Notes: a model not told the origin generated them from the sequence alone. A stretch of 64,000 nt of DNA from Opitutaceae bacterium (GCA_028284385.1 JANQRT010000003.1:124001-188000); one strand, 5' to 3'; counted from the stretch's first letter, positions 9,540-18,850 are shown. Translations and numbers: made by a program.

Positions 9540-9884
9540 ATGAAAGATGCCAATAACGAACTGATTCACGGGACGCTGGATTTGCTGATCCTGAAGGTTC
9601 TAGCCACCGGTAAAATGCATGGCTGGGACATTTCAAAGCGAATCATGGTGGTTTCCAGGGATCGTTTGCTGATTAAGCAAGGATCGCTTTACCCAGCAGT
9701 CCACCGTCTCGAGCAAAAGCGACTGATCGAAGCGGAGTGGGGTGTATCCGAATTGGGGAGACGAGCTAAATTCTACCGTCTCACTAAAAAAGGACGTAAG
9801 CAATTAGAAGCAGAAACATCCCGTTGGGCTGCTTTTGTGGAATCGATTGGCTTAGTGCTTGGAATGGAAGAGTCGGAGGGATGA
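9540..9884 (+). CDS. PadR-family transcriptional regulator
   Basis: 114 residues, the usual length of a short PadR protein. It opens with MKDANNELIHGTLDLLILKV, the conserved first helix, then MHGWDISKR and QGSLYPAVHRLEQKRLIEAEW, the winged helix. The ATG at 9540 is preferred over an in-frame upstream ATG at 9456 because a GAGGG Shine-Dalgarno precedes it and because the palindromic operators would otherwise be inside the gene. The regulator sits 108 nt before an ADOP-type permease. PadR plus ADOP pairs are a recurrent arrangement, so the permease is its probable target. Confidence 0.9.
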   Translation: MKDANNELIHGTLDLLILKVLATGKMHGWDISKRIMVVSRDRLLIKQGSLYPAVHRLEQKRLIEAEWGVSELGRRAKFYRLTKKGRKQLEAETSRWAAFVESIGLVLGMEESEG

Positions 9885-9992
9885 ATGAGCGGCTTTAGGT
9901 TTTAATCTCGGAGTTCATTGAGGCAATGAGATGAAGCAGCATATTCGTAGCTCATTGATCTCGATGCCTCTGTGTTAGATTCTTAATAGTTT

Positions 9993-12686
9993 ATGGATTT
10001 TTTCAAAATAGTGGGGATGAGGCTGCGTTCGCTGTTTCGCAGGGGAAGTGTGGAGAAGGATTTGGATGACGAGCTTTCGCTTCATGTGGATATGCTTATA
10101 CGGGAAAATATCCAAAATGGCATGACAGAAGAGGAGGCTCGTAGGGCTGCAAAAAAAGAATTCGGAGGGATGGAATATATGAAGGAAGAATGTAGGGAAT
10201 CGTGGGGAATTCGTTTCGTGGAGAACGTCTTTCGAAACGTCAGAATTGCTTTGCGTCGACTCGCCAAAAGTCTTGGTTTCACGGTTTTCTGCGTGGCTAC
10301 TCTTGGTCTCGCCGTGGGAGCTACGACTTCGATTTTCGGATTGCTCGATGCCGCGATTCTTCGCTCGTTGCCGGTGGATGATCCCGAGGACCTCCACGTG
10401 TTGTACTGGCAGACGAGCCGGCGGCAGGGAAATACTTCGATCATGGGAAGCGATCGCAGATTGGAGTCAGGGATGCATGAGGCTGCCGTATTCCCTCTGA
10501 CGAACTTCGTGGAGTTGCAGAATGGATTGGAGGACGTCGCCGATGTGTTTGGCTATTTGCCCCAAGCTTGGTCGATTCCCACGGGAGGCGGTCCGACTAT
10601 GGTCCAAGGCTTGCTGGTAAGCGACAATTTCTTCGAGGCCTACGGAGCCCGTTCATTCCTTGGAAAAACCACGGACACCAAGGAAAGAGGCCAGCCTGCC
10701 GGCTTGGAGGCTATGATCACTCATCGTTTTTGGGAACGTATCTTTGGATTGGATACGAATCCTATTGGACAGACTGTAAGTTGGGGCACGCGCTTATATA
10801 CGATTGTTGGCGTCCTGCCGCCCGGTTTTCAGAATCCCCATCCGGGAAACGAGGCGGACATATATGCCTTGCTGTCCCAACGTAAGGAAAGAGATTTCCT
10901 GGATCGCTATGGCAAGAGAAACGTTTTCGCGATCTATACAATGGCGAGGATTCGCCCTGGTGTGACAGATCGTTTGCTCAAAACGAGAGCGGCCGCCATT
11001 TTCGCCCGAAATTTCGAGTTCGATAATGTAGGAGTGGTTTTCGAGAACCCCGACGTCGCAATCAGAGATGGCAGTAGGGGCCCTTTGATTGATCGCGAGA
11101 CGAGGGCTAAACCTTTGTGGAATATCTTTGCGGTAGCCGGTATAGCCTTGCTCGTGGCTTGTTCGAATCTGGGTAGCTTTCTTCTTCTGCGCGGCGATAG
11201 TCGAAGGTACGAGCTCGCTACTTATGCAGCTCTTGGCGCCAAGCGGATCCAGTTGGCTGGACCAATCGTATGGGAATTGGGGATACTGGCGTTCCTTGGG
11301 GGATCGGTTGGTCTGGTGGTTGCTGGTTTCGGACAAGGCCCCTTGCTAGAGTATCTCGATCAGAATGCCAGCAGGTATAATATGAATTTAGGCTATGATT
11401 TCCGCATTGCTGGGTTTTCCTTCGGAGTGGCAGCCATTGCCATGCTGGTATTCGGAATGGCTCCTGCCATAAAGGCGTCTCTGTTAAACGCGGCGGATTT
11501 AAAGCAAGGCCGTACGTTGAAGAGCGGCGGGGGAACTTTGGGGAAGGTTTTTATAGTCTTGCAATTCAGTCTGGCGGTGCCGCTTGCAATTGGCGCCACC
11601 ATACTAGCCAAAAGCGTCCATTCGCTGAGCGAGGTGGAGACAGGATACGATCATGAGCGGACGTTAATGACTCGGATTGGTTTCGATCGAACTAACTACA
11701 ATCGCGAACAAAAAGAAGCGGCCTTGAATCGGATCCAAGATGCGATTGCTCGCTTGCCTGGCGTTATAAGCACGACTGTATCTGATCGCATGCCCTTGAG
11801 CCACAGTAACAGTAACAGAGGATTCAGTCATCCGGGAGTTGATGAGAAAATCACGATAAATACTCAAAACGTTGGAGATGACTATTTCGAAACGATGGGT
11901 ATTCGAGTCGATGGGCGCTACTTCCAGCCCACTGACACAGGGGATTCCCAACCTGTTGCGATTATCGATAAGCGGGCAGCATCGCTTCTGTTCCCTGAAG
12001 GGCAGGCTCTAGGAAGGACTTGCCAATTCGGATCTGACGAAGACTACTTGATCATCGGGGTATGCGAAAATACGACATATCGCTCAATTCGCGGCGATGC
12101 CGATCCTACTGTGTATTTCAGTGTTCGAGACAACGATCGTATCGCTAAGAGATCCTTCTTGGTTGCCAGAACCGAAGGCAACGCTGGAGTCATGAGGCCG
12201 AAGATCCGCGCCTTGGTCAATGAGCTCGAACCCAATATTAGTATTCGAGGAATGAGTACAATTGGAAATCTTTTTGAAAGATCTTTTCACCGAGAGCGCA
12301 CCTTTGCGAGTCTCTGCGTCATCATGGCTTCGATCGCTGTCCTTCAGGCCTGTATCGGCCTGTTTGGCTCGATTGCCAAGCAGGTTTCTCAACGGACCGG
12401 GGAAATCGGCATACGCATGGCTCTCGGAGCGAGCGCCAAGGCGGTATCCAGTTCGATCTTGAAGGATGCCTTGAGGCTATCCTTGATTGGGTGTCTGGTT
12501 GGATTGCCGGTAGCGATATTTTCGGGCGGCTTAATCGAGGATCTGCTTTTCGGGATCACACCTGGCGACCCGTTGAACATTCTTCTGGTCTTCGCCTTCT
12601 TCGTTGCGGTTACCCTTTTAGCGGCATGGATGCCGGCCAACCGGGCAACGCGTATCCATCCTTCGGTGGCGCTCAGAGCCGAGTGA
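9993..12686 (+). CDS. ADOP-type ABC transporter permease (MacB/FtsX superfamily)
   Basis: 897 residues. The N terminus (1-75) matches the permease prefix domain, with LRSLFRRGSVEKDLDDELSL and GMTEEEARRAAKKEFGG. Two tandem MacB-periplasmic/FtsX permease halves follow, with hydrophobic segments at about 95-120, 375-400, 425-450, 470-490, 510-535, 770-800, 825-850 and 865-885. This is the duplicated orphan permease (ADOP) architecture known from Acidobacteria and Verrucomicrobia. As in that family, no dedicated ATPase gene adjoins it. Substrate and even transport function are unestablished. It is preceded by padR. Confidence 0.9.
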   Translation: MDFFKIVGMRLRSLFRRGSVEKDLDDELSLHVDMLIRENIQNGMTEEEARRAAKKEFGGMEYMKEECRESWGIRFVENVFRNVRIALRRLAKSLGFTVFCVATLGLAVGATTSIFGLLDAAILRSLPVDDPEDLHVLYWQTSRRQGNTSIMGSDRRLESGMHEAAVFPLTNFVELQNGLEDVADVFGYLPQAWSIPTGGGPTMVQGLLVSDNFFEAYGARSFLGKTTDTKERGQPAGLEAMITHRFWERIFGLDTNPIGQTVSWGTRLYTIVGVLPPGFQNPHPGNEADIYALLSQRKERDFLDRYGKRNVFAIYTMARIRPGVTDRLLKTRAAAIFARNFEFDNVGVVFENPDVAIRDGSRGPLIDRETRAKPLWNIFAVAGIALLVACSNLGSFLLLRGDSRRYELATYAALGAKRIQLAGPIVWELGILAFLGGSVGLVVAGFGQGPLLEYLDQNASRYNMNLGYDFRIAGFSFGVAAIAMLVFGMAPAIKASLLNAADLKQGRTLKSGGGTLGKVFIVLQFSLAVPLAIGATILAKSVHSLSEVETGYDHERTLMTRIGFDRTNYNREQKEAALNRIQDAIARLPGVISTTVSDRMPLSHSNSNRGFSHPGVDEKITINTQNVGDDYFETMGIRVDGRYFQPTDTGDSQPVAIIDKRAASLLFPEGQALGRTCQFGSDEDYLIIGVCENTTYRSIRGDADPTVYFSVRDNDRIAKRSFLVARTEGNAGVMRPKIRALVNELEPNISIRGMSTIGNLFERSFHRERTFASLCVIMASIAVLQACIGLFGSIAKQVSQRTGEIGIRMALGASAKAVSSSILKDALRLSLIGCLVGLPVAIFSGGLIEDLLFGITPGDPLNILLVFAFFVAVTLLAAWMPANRATRIHPSVALRAE

Positions 12687-12688
12687 TA

Positions 12689-13552
12689 TCAATTCCTAGC
12701 TGCTTGCCTAGCGTCGTATTCTTCTCTCGAGACTTTCGGATCGACTGACTTCATCGCTTTCCACCAGGCGAATAGATTTTTCGGCTCTTGGCGTTCGATT
12801 CCTGATGGGATCTCGAAAAGAGAATCGGGAAGCTCTGCAACAGATACGTATCCGGATTTAGGTTTCATTTCCTGGATTAGTTTTCCTCGACTATTGAAAT
12901 TTTTAATGGATACTATATTTTCCTCTACTGTAACCAGATACTCGTTACGATGTGGTATATTTCTTTTGAGAGCTCGAAGATTCTTAATCTGCTTCTTTGA
13001 AAGTTTCTGAGAATTCCTCGATTCGAGGCTCTTCGCAATAACCTCTTCGATCAGTTCCTTCATTCGATCCCGAGTTTCACGGGTTACTATTTCTGTGATC
13101 CGAGTGTGTTTCTCGCCGTTTATTTCCAATTCCTCTACTGAGAATTCATTGTTCACACGATTCTTCCGAAAGAATCCCGACGAGAAATCGGCAAGGAATG
13201 AATTTGTATCCGATGAACTTGGAATAGGGGAGAGAATCGCTAGATTTCCTTTAATGATCCAGTGCTCACTCTCTGCGATTGAAAGAGAGCTGAATTCTCT
13301 GACGTGAACTTTCCCGAGAAGCAGAGTGTGTCGATGCTCGAGCATTGTTCCGTCGGGCTGGACCTTCAGATAGGTCGTTTCGTGCCTTTTAGGGTCGATT
13401 TGCTCTTCCTTCTTATAATTTCCGGGTTTCAGGGCAGGCCACGAAGCATTCTCCAAAAACGAAATAATTCGCTCTGGATCGTTTGCTTCTAGTTCGGCGT
13501 AGCCGCTAGCGATAAAAGCGATCGCCAAAGAAATGGGAAAGAAGCGGTTCAT
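12689..13552 (-). CDS. Secreted protein of unknown function
   Basis: 287 residues beginning with a signal peptide (MNRFFPISLAIAFIASGYAE). The mature protein is charged, with a beta-strand-like first half (TYLKVQPDGTMLEHRHTLLL) and a lysine-rich helical segment near 160-190. No family was recognised. It is convergent with the ADOP permease, the two stop codons being only 2 nt apart. The long open frame, signal peptide and normal composition support a real gene. Confidence 0.65.
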   Translation of the reverse strand: MNRFFPISLAIAFIASGYAELEANDPERIISFLENASWPALKPGNYKKEEQIDPKRHETTYLKVQPDGTMLEHRHTLLLGKVHVREFSSLSIAESEHWIIKGNLAILSPIPSSSDTNSFLADFSSGFFRKNRVNNEFSVEELEINGEKHTRITEIVTRETRDRMKELIEEVIAKSLESRNSQKLSKKQIKNLRALKRNIPHRNEYLVTVEENIVSIKNFNSRGKLIQEMKPKSGYVSVAELPDSLFEIPSGIERQEPKNLFAWWKAMKSVDPKVSREEYDARQAARN

Positions 13553-13863
13553 GAAACTGGTTTCACCCCTTGTCTTGAAAGATCTTGATTATTTGAACCT
13601 CTGAAATCGTTTTTGTTCAATCAAAAGTCTACCTTAAGCGTTGTTAGGCGTTCAATTTCTAGTGAAATTGTAGTCAATGTTTCGTTACATATTGGCTGGT
13701 TTTAGCCATTTGAGAATGAACTCTTCGTCCAACTCTTTGGCATTTTATCTCACTAAACTGAGAAACATGATTTTTTTGAAATACAAATTAGGATACGCGC
13801 GTCTTCTTGGCATACCTTGATCACTAACGATCACACTTAGAAACAATCTTAGGGAGGATAAAA
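13553..13863. promoter_or_regulatory. Intergenic region between divergent secreted-protein genes
   Basis: No gene was seen. The gap must contain promoters in both directions. A strong Shine-Dalgarno (AGGGAGGAT) ends it just before the ATG at 13864. No clear operator was found by eye. Confidence 0.4.
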
Positions 13864-14157
13864 ATGAGAAAGACAATTATCACAGCGCTTGTCGCCATGG
13901 CGGCAACAGTCTCAATCGGATACAGCGAAACATTGGTTCGTGGAGCTGGACAGCTTTCTTCTCAGCTAGCCGCTGAGAAACGTAGTCCCTCACAAGCGGG
14001 TGGAGCTTTGGTAACGAATTCTGCCAGACCAGGTCAGCTTTCATCGTATCTAGGTCAAGAGAAAGCCATTACGCCATCCAACAAGGCTAAGGCGCCAAAG
14101 CGTAGCTTGGCGCGAGTTGGTCAATTGTCAGCAGCGATTAAGAGATCCGCTTCATAA
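13864..14157 (+). CDS. Small secreted protein with three GQLSS repeats
   Basis: 97 residues. A signal peptide (MRKTIITALVAMAATVSIGY) is followed by a basic, low-complexity mature part with three imperfect repeats of G-Q-L-S-S-x-L-x-x-E-K at residues 29-39, 57-67 and 86-93 (the last degenerate), joined by serine/alanine/lysine linkers. It has a very good ribosome-binding site (AGGGAGGAT) and a hairpin-plus-T terminator, so it is probably a strongly expressed single-gene unit. No family was recognised. A small envelope, nucleating or secreted structural peptide is possible but unsupported. Confidence 0.7.
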   Translation: MRKTIITALVAMAATVSIGYSETLVRGAGQLSSQLAAEKRSPSQAGGALVTNSARPGQLSSYLGQEKAITPSNKAKAPKRSLARVGQLSAAIKRSAS

Positions 14158-14191
14158 AGAGGTTAAATGTTGGGAAAGAGGGAAAAAGAAT

Positions 14192-14222
14192 GCGTCGCTC
14201 TTAGGGAGAGAGCGGCGCTTTT
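14192..14222 (+). terminator. Rho-independent terminator after the GQLSS gene
   Basis: GCGTCGCTCT and AGAGCGGCGC form a 10-bp stem with one G-U pair around a 7-nt loop, followed by TTTT. It separates the 97-residue gene from the lipoprotein gene. Confidence 0.75.
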
Positions 14223-14255
14223 CCATTCCAGAAAAATGAAAAACGGAATTAAGTG

Positions 14256-14834
14256 ATGAGGGTAGTCGCTAGCTTTATTATTGTTTCCGTCATCTTTCTT
14301 GCCGGTTGTCGAACCACGAGCGAATTCAATCCTTTCGTATCCATTTCTTCCTACGAAACTGTGGTGATCGAAGATTTTGATGGACCAGGAAATTCAGGCT
14401 ATGATTTTGCTGAAAGAATTGCCCGATCCCTTTCCAAGGCTGGGTTGTTCAAGGACATTTTGCGACAGGATCCCGAGGAAAGGGCTATTCGGATCGAGGG
14501 TGTGGTTACTCGATATGAAAAGGGCAATGCGGCCTTGAGGCTTAAGTTCGGACCTGCGATGGGACAAGCTCGCTTTGCGGCAAAGGTAAATCTTTACGAT
14601 CATCAATCTGGAGATCTTATTGGCTATCTGAAAATCAGTGAATCCTTCGAAACGAGCGGACCGAGAGCTCCCATTGTCCAGAATCTGGATACGCTGGCTG
14701 AAAGAGGAGCCGAACGCGTCGCTCGGGAACTGATTGCCTCTGGTGAGTCTGAAGCCTCGCAAATCGATTCCTTATCCAGTGGCAACTTATTTATCGACAC
14801 CTCTAACTCCCTCCGTACTTTCCCTTCTCTATGA
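14256..14834 (+). CDS. Lipoprotein, DUF4410-like
   Basis: About 192 residues from the ATG at 14256 (an in-frame GTG lies just before it). The N terminus is a lipoprotein signal with lipobox LAGC at about residues 15-18. The body (SYETVVIEDFDGPGNSGYDF, then IRIEGVVTRYEKGNAALRL and a glycine-containing strand followed by VNLYDHQSGDLIGYL) has the pattern of DUF4410 proteins: periplasmic lipoproteins with an FA..i...L...G.F repeat-like core. Function is unknown. Its stop overlaps the start of the NIPSNAP gene as ATGA, so the two are translationally coupled. Confidence 0.7.
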   Translation: MRVVASFIIVSVIFLAGCRTTSEFNPFVSISSYETVVIEDFDGPGNSGYDFAERIARSLSKAGLFKDILRQDPEERAIRIEGVVTRYEKGNAALRLKFGPAMGQARFAAKVNLYDHQSGDLIGYLKISESFETSGPRAPIVQNLDTLAERGAERVARELIASGESEASQIDSLSSGNLFIDTSNSLRTFPSL

Positions 14835-15598
14835 CCCGAATGATTTTTTCTCTCCTCGCTGGCTGTTTTCTATTTTTGGGCTCAGCTCTAACCCTTTCCG
14901 CAAGCGACGACTCGCGAATTTTCGAATTGCGTATTTATGAAGCGAGTGAAGGTAAATTGGAGGCTCTCACAGCTCGTTTCCGAGACCACACCACAACGTT
15001 TTTCGAGAAACATGGCATTGAGAATATTGGCTACTGGGTTCCGAGCAAAAATGCGGATAACCAGTTTATCTATATTCTAGCCTATCCAAGCCTTGAGGCT
15101 CGCAAGGCTTCATGGAAAGCTTTCCTGGGCGATCCGGATTGGAAGAAAGCGAAAAAGGCCTCTGAAGTGGACGGAAAACTGGTTCAGAAAATCGATTCCC
15201 AGTTTATGACAACTACGGAGTATTCGCCTCTGTTAACGTTGCACCAAGCTGACGACTCGCGTGTATTCGAATTACGGGTATACACATCTACTGAGGGCAA
15301 TTTAGCTAATCTCGACAAGCGTTTTAGCGATGCGACGATTCCTTTATTTGAGAAGCATGGCATGGAGAATCTTTGCTATTGGCATTTAACCTCCGGCCAG
15401 GAAGGCGTCGAAAACACGCTCATCTACCTTTTGGCCCATCAAAGCAAAGAGGCAGCTCAGGAATCCTGGAAAGCTTTTCTCGGCGATCCTGAATGGAAAG
15501 CAGCTGCCGCGGCTTCTCGAGTGAATGGTCGTCTTGTGGTTAAAGGCGGAGTGAAGCGAACCTACTTGAAGCCACTGGATTTTTCGCCACTGGAGTAG
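14831..15598 (+). CDS. Secreted protein with two NIPSNAP domains
   Basis: 255 residues. A signal peptide (about 1-24) is followed by two NIPSNAP domains of about 105 residues each. The first starts DDSRIFELRIYEASEGKLEA and the second DDSRVFELRVYTSTEGNLAN, and both end in SWKAFLGDP(D/E)WKxA. NIPSNAP is a dimeric ferredoxin-like fold of uncertain biochemical role; tandem domains can mimic the dimer. Export is a notable feature. It overlaps the lipoprotein gene by 4 nt (ATGA), which suggests joint function. Confidence 0.9.
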   Translation: MTRMIFSLLAGCFLFLGSALTLSASDDSRIFELRIYEASEGKLEALTARFRDHTTTFFEKHGIENIGYWVPSKNADNQFIYILAYPSLEARKASWKAFLGDPDWKKAKKASEVDGKLVQKIDSQFMTTTEYSPLLTLHQADDSRVFELRVYTSTEGNLANLDKRFSDATIPLFEKHGMENLCYWHLTSGQEGVENTLIYLLAHQSKEAAQESWKAFLGDPEWKAAAAASRVNGRLVVKGGVKRTYLKPLDFSPLE

Positions 15599-15643
15599 AG
15601 GAAGCCTTGGAGCCCGATTACGGCGACGATGTTTTGAAACTTG

Positions 15644-15659
15644 GGCTTGAGGACAAGCC
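15644..15659. repeat. REP-like hairpin, AGGCTTGTCCTCAAGCC family
   Basis: GGCTTG-AGGA-CAAGCC is a perfect 6-bp hairpin. On the minus strand the 17-mer AGGCTTGTCCTCAAGCC is identical to that at 33360-33376. It lies between two convergent genes. Confidence 0.6.
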
Positions 15660-15671
15660 TTTCTGTTTTTC

Positions 15672-16655
15672 TTAAGACACTTTGAATTCGGCAACGAAAG
15701 GAGCGTGATCGGATTCTGGGTACAGCGTGTCGAACTGAAACGGCAGGCTTTCGTCGTGCAGGGTTTCGTTGAAAATAACGGCTTCCTGGAAATAGGGTAG
15801 CAAGGACTTGGAAATCAGCATGTGATCCAGCAGGTTGCCGTGGCCATGATGCAAGTGGCTAAACCGGACCGTATCGGGAATGGCGCGACTGCAGGGAACA
15901 AGGACCTGGCTGCCTAGCTTCGGATTGTTGGTATTCTCCACACGACCTTGTATGGCTTCGACGGGTACCTCGCCAGGTTCTGCGTTAAAGTCGCCGCAGA
16001 CCACAATATTAGCATTTGGCTCGTCTTCGAAAATCTTGTCGATCAGGACCCGCGTTTCCAAGGCTTGGCCGACCCGCTTGATGGAAGAAAGAAAATAGCC
16101 CTCAGCCCAGCCAGAAGCGCTCTTCCAGGCGAAACCGTCCTTCTGACCCTTAATGTTGGATGCAAGACGAGACTTCATGTGTAGATTGATGACATGAATC
16201 GTTCCCAAGTCCGGATGGCTGATTTGGGCCTGCAAAATGGGTCTTTCCCAGGTCAAGGTTTCCGCTTCGGGATCGGCGGGCACTTCGGTAACCTTGTTGT
16301 ACTTCAATTTATCTATGTGATCGTTGCGAAACTGATCCTCTTCGGCAATGGGATGCCGAGACAGTATCACCAAGTTGCGTTTGTCGTAGGGCACGCCAGA
16401 GGTCTTCGTGAATGCCCGGTGAAAGTTTTCATAGGCAGTTCCTTGGATGACTTGGTCTAGGGCCCCCAGATTGCGTTTTGGGTTAGTGCTGGTGTGATCA
16501 GGCAGTTCCTGACCGTGGACTTCCTGCAGGCATAGGATATCCGCATTAATGCGATTAAGCGTTGAGCGAAGAGTAGGGATGCGATCCGCGAGAGGAGGAT
16601 TCCTGCTGTCAGCTGTGGTATCGAGATTTTCGATATTAAAGGTAGCTATTCTCAT
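15672..16655 (-). CDS. Endonuclease/exonuclease/phosphatase family protein
   Basis: 327 residues with the DNase I-like metal-dependent hydrolase pattern. MRIATFNIENLD and LCLQEVHGQEL hold the Asn and Glu ligands, VVCGDFNAEPGEVPVEAI the Asp/Asn pair, and SDHAPFVAEF the terminal Asp-His. There is no signal peptide, so it is probably cytoplasmic. The family includes nucleases, phosphodiesterases and inositol phosphatases; the substrate is undetermined. Confidence 0.87.
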   Translation of the reverse strand: MRIATFNIENLDTTADSRNPPLADRIPTLRSTLNRINADILCLQEVHGQELPDHTSTNPKRNLGALDQVIQGTAYENFHRAFTKTSGVPYDKRNLVILSRHPIAEEDQFRNDHIDKLKYNKVTEVPADPEAETLTWERPILQAQISHPDLGTIHVINLHMKSRLASNIKGQKDGFAWKSASGWAEGYFLSSIKRVGQALETRVLIDKIFEDEPNANIVVCGDFNAEPGEVPVEAIQGRVENTNNPKLGSQVLVPCSRAIPDTVRFSHLHHGHGNLLDHMLISKSLLPYFQEAVIFNETLHDESLPFQFDTLYPESDHAPFVAEFKVS

Positions 16656-16993
16656 GAGTTGGTTTCCTTTTTCAGAGCTTGGATTTCAAATGAACTGAAG
16701 GTCAATTCTGATCAGCAATCGTCGCCTTTAGCAAGCGAAACCAAGTAAGTCTCGTTACACGAGTGTGTCGTAGAGACGCTCATGCCATAGTCGCCGATTC
16801 AACCTTAATGCGGCATTCTTCCCGTAGGTCTGGCTTCTTGGGACTGTATCGGCGCTTCAGTCATTGGGAAAGCCCATCAAGTCCGGGAAAGAGCGTTCGC
16901 TCGGTGATGTTGTTTGATCAAGCTTATTTCGAATTTCCCACTTCAGTTTTGCTGGAATGGTCACATGTCGGTAAGCATTCTAAAGAATGGCGA
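16656..16993. other. Intergenic region, no gene seen
   Basis: The 338 nt between two minus-strand genes contain no convincing coding region. It should hold the promoter of the endonuclease-family gene. Confidence 0.35.
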
Positions 16994-18850
16994 TTACGGC
17001 TTTTTCAAGGTCATGCTATCGCGAGTCGATCCTTCAGAGGTAATCATCTGAAGCTCCAGGGTTGGCCCCGCTATATTAACGACGCAGTAGTGGTGGCCCC
17101 GATACGTTTTACGACTGAAAAAGGATGGATGCGGGGCAAAGTCTTCGAGATTTCCTCCTCCTCCTCCGCTCTCAATATAGATCACACCGTTGTCTTGGCT
17201 GATTTTATCGCTTCTTAACGGGTGACTCCGCTCATAGGCATGAACGTGTCCAAAGAACACAATATCAATGCCATACTCTTCGTAGAGCGGAATCGCTTCT
17301 TTCACATTTTTATGGATGAAGTAGGAGGCTTCGCCTTTCCAAGTGTCGTTGTAATCATTTTCGTCGGAAGAGTAGGTGCAGTGATGGTGACAAACGATCT
17401 TCCAGGTAGCTTTGGATATTTGAAGCTGTTCCTCTAGCCACTTGTATTGCTGGCTTGTCGGCTCGATCTTCTCGTTCGAGTCCAGCATAAAGAATTGGGC
17501 ATTGCCATATTGAAACGTGTAGTAATTTTCCGGATCCGGATAGTTATGAAAATAGCGGTACCAATGTAGATCCGATTCGCCATTTCCTGGGACCGTGAAT
17601 ACGGGGATGCGAGAAAAGAGCTGAGTTACTCCGGCAAAGTATTCAAAATTCCATTCGAATTTTTTATCACGCTGGCCGCTGTCAGTTATATCGCCTAGAT
17701 TGATTGCGAAATGAGGCCTTTCGGTCCACATGAGCTTAGCGATCCTGTCGTTAACGTAGGGGCGTGATTCGGTGTCGCCGATCACAGTGAAACGAAAAGC
17801 GGATTCTGCATGAACCGCCGTTTTGAAAGTCAGGATGCCAGAACGTATTTTTTCCAGTCCATCTCTTTGGACTTCAATTTCATAGTAATAGTTGGTTTCG
17901 GCCTCCAAATTTTTTAGCTCCGCTATGTGGACACGATCATTCGTGAGGAATTCGATCGATTTATCCAATGGAATGGTTGTGCCATAGCGCAAGACAGCTG
18001 AGGAAGGCTCGCTTGTTTCCCAGGAGACATTGATGCCATTTTGCGTTGCGTAATGAAGATAAGGACCAGCCGTAAAGTGGAGAGGGTGTTCTGCGAGACG
18101 CGTCGTTTCGACCAGGTCTGTTAGGCGATTGAATTCAGTTTCTATTTCCTCATCGCTAAGAGCTCTGCTGTGTAGTTGGACTGCTCTTACAAGATTTTCA
18201 AAGTCCATGTAGGGTTCGTTGTCCAAGTAGGCGGCGATCTCGAAAGAAGGTTGATTGCCGTATTTCACTAGGCCTTTGATGTTTTGGGAGGCTACTTGCT
18301 TAGCGTTAACGAAGAGAGTCGCTGTGGAACCATCATAACGTAGCGCTATATGCGACCATCTTTCTTTCCATGTCATGTTTCTTGTGACCTTTGAAGACAT
18401 GACAGGCGAGTACGAGTCTTCATCCGTATTCAAAAATCCATAGACATGCTTATTAAAATAGCTCAGGACGAAACCTTGTTTTGGGTCATTAGCGAAGACG
18501 CCGGCGGCCATGCCTATTTTTTGATTGGAATGGTCTAGGATCCAGGCTTGGAGAGTGAACTCCTTGCTAGGAAGGTGCTCGTCCATAACTAACCGGGTTT
18601 TTCGGTCTGTTGGTTTTAGTCCAAATAATTCCGCTCCAGGCGAGATTGATTTGGATAGGAAAGGGGCTTCGGGATCGGAATAGGCAATCCACGGACCGGG
18701 AAAGTTTTCCGCATTGCCTGGCAGCGTATACCTAGGAGAGAAGATCCATCGACCGATCTTTTCATCCTCAAGTTCATGAGCTGCAATCTCTACGAGAATT
18801 GATAATGCCAGAAAACCAAGGAAGGGTATAGATTTCATCAGCTTATACAA
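16994..18850 (-). CDS. Secreted LamG-like / purple-acid-phosphatase-like metallophosphoesterase
   Basis: 618 residues. A signal peptide (about 1-25) precedes a concanavalin/LamG-like beta-sandwich (about 60-230; WSHIALRYDGSTATLFVNAKQV is the typical core). Next comes a fibronectin-like purple acid phosphatase N-domain (about 255-350, GINVSWETSEPSSAVLRYG), then a calcineurin-like phosphoesterase domain with FTVIGDTESR, NLGDITDSG, VPGNGESD, CHHHCTYS and FFGHVHAYERS. These provide the dinuclear metal ligands. It likely hydrolyses phosphate esters outside the cytoplasm, with the LamG domain targeting a glycan or surface. Start alternatives are the ATGs at 18850 and 18838. Confidence 0.9.
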   Translation of the reverse strand: MYKLMKSIPFLGFLALSILVEIAAHELEDEKIGRWIFSPRYTLPGNAENFPGPWIAYSDPEAPFLSKSISPGAELFGLKPTDRKTRLVMDEHLPSKEFTLQAWILDHSNQKIGMAAGVFANDPKQGFVLSYFNKHVYGFLNTDEDSYSPVMSSKVTRNMTWKERWSHIALRYDGSTATLFVNAKQVASQNIKGLVKYGNQPSFEIAAYLDNEPYMDFENLVRAVQLHSRALSDEEIETEFNRLTDLVETTRLAEHPLHFTAGPYLHYATQNGINVSWETSEPSSAVLRYGTTIPLDKSIEFLTNDRVHIAELKNLEAETNYYYEIEVQRDGLEKIRSGILTFKTAVHAESAFRFTVIGDTESRPYVNDRIAKLMWTERPHFAINLGDITDSGQRDKKFEWNFEYFAGVTQLFSRIPVFTVPGNGESDLHWYRYFHNYPDPENYYTFQYGNAQFFMLDSNEKIEPTSQQYKWLEEQLQISKATWKIVCHHHCTYSSDENDYNDTWKGEASYFIHKNVKEAIPLYEEYGIDIVFFGHVHAYERSHPLRSDKISQDNGVIYIESGGGGGNLEDFAPHPSFFSRKTYRGHHYCVVNIAGPTLELQMITSEGSTRDSMTLKKP

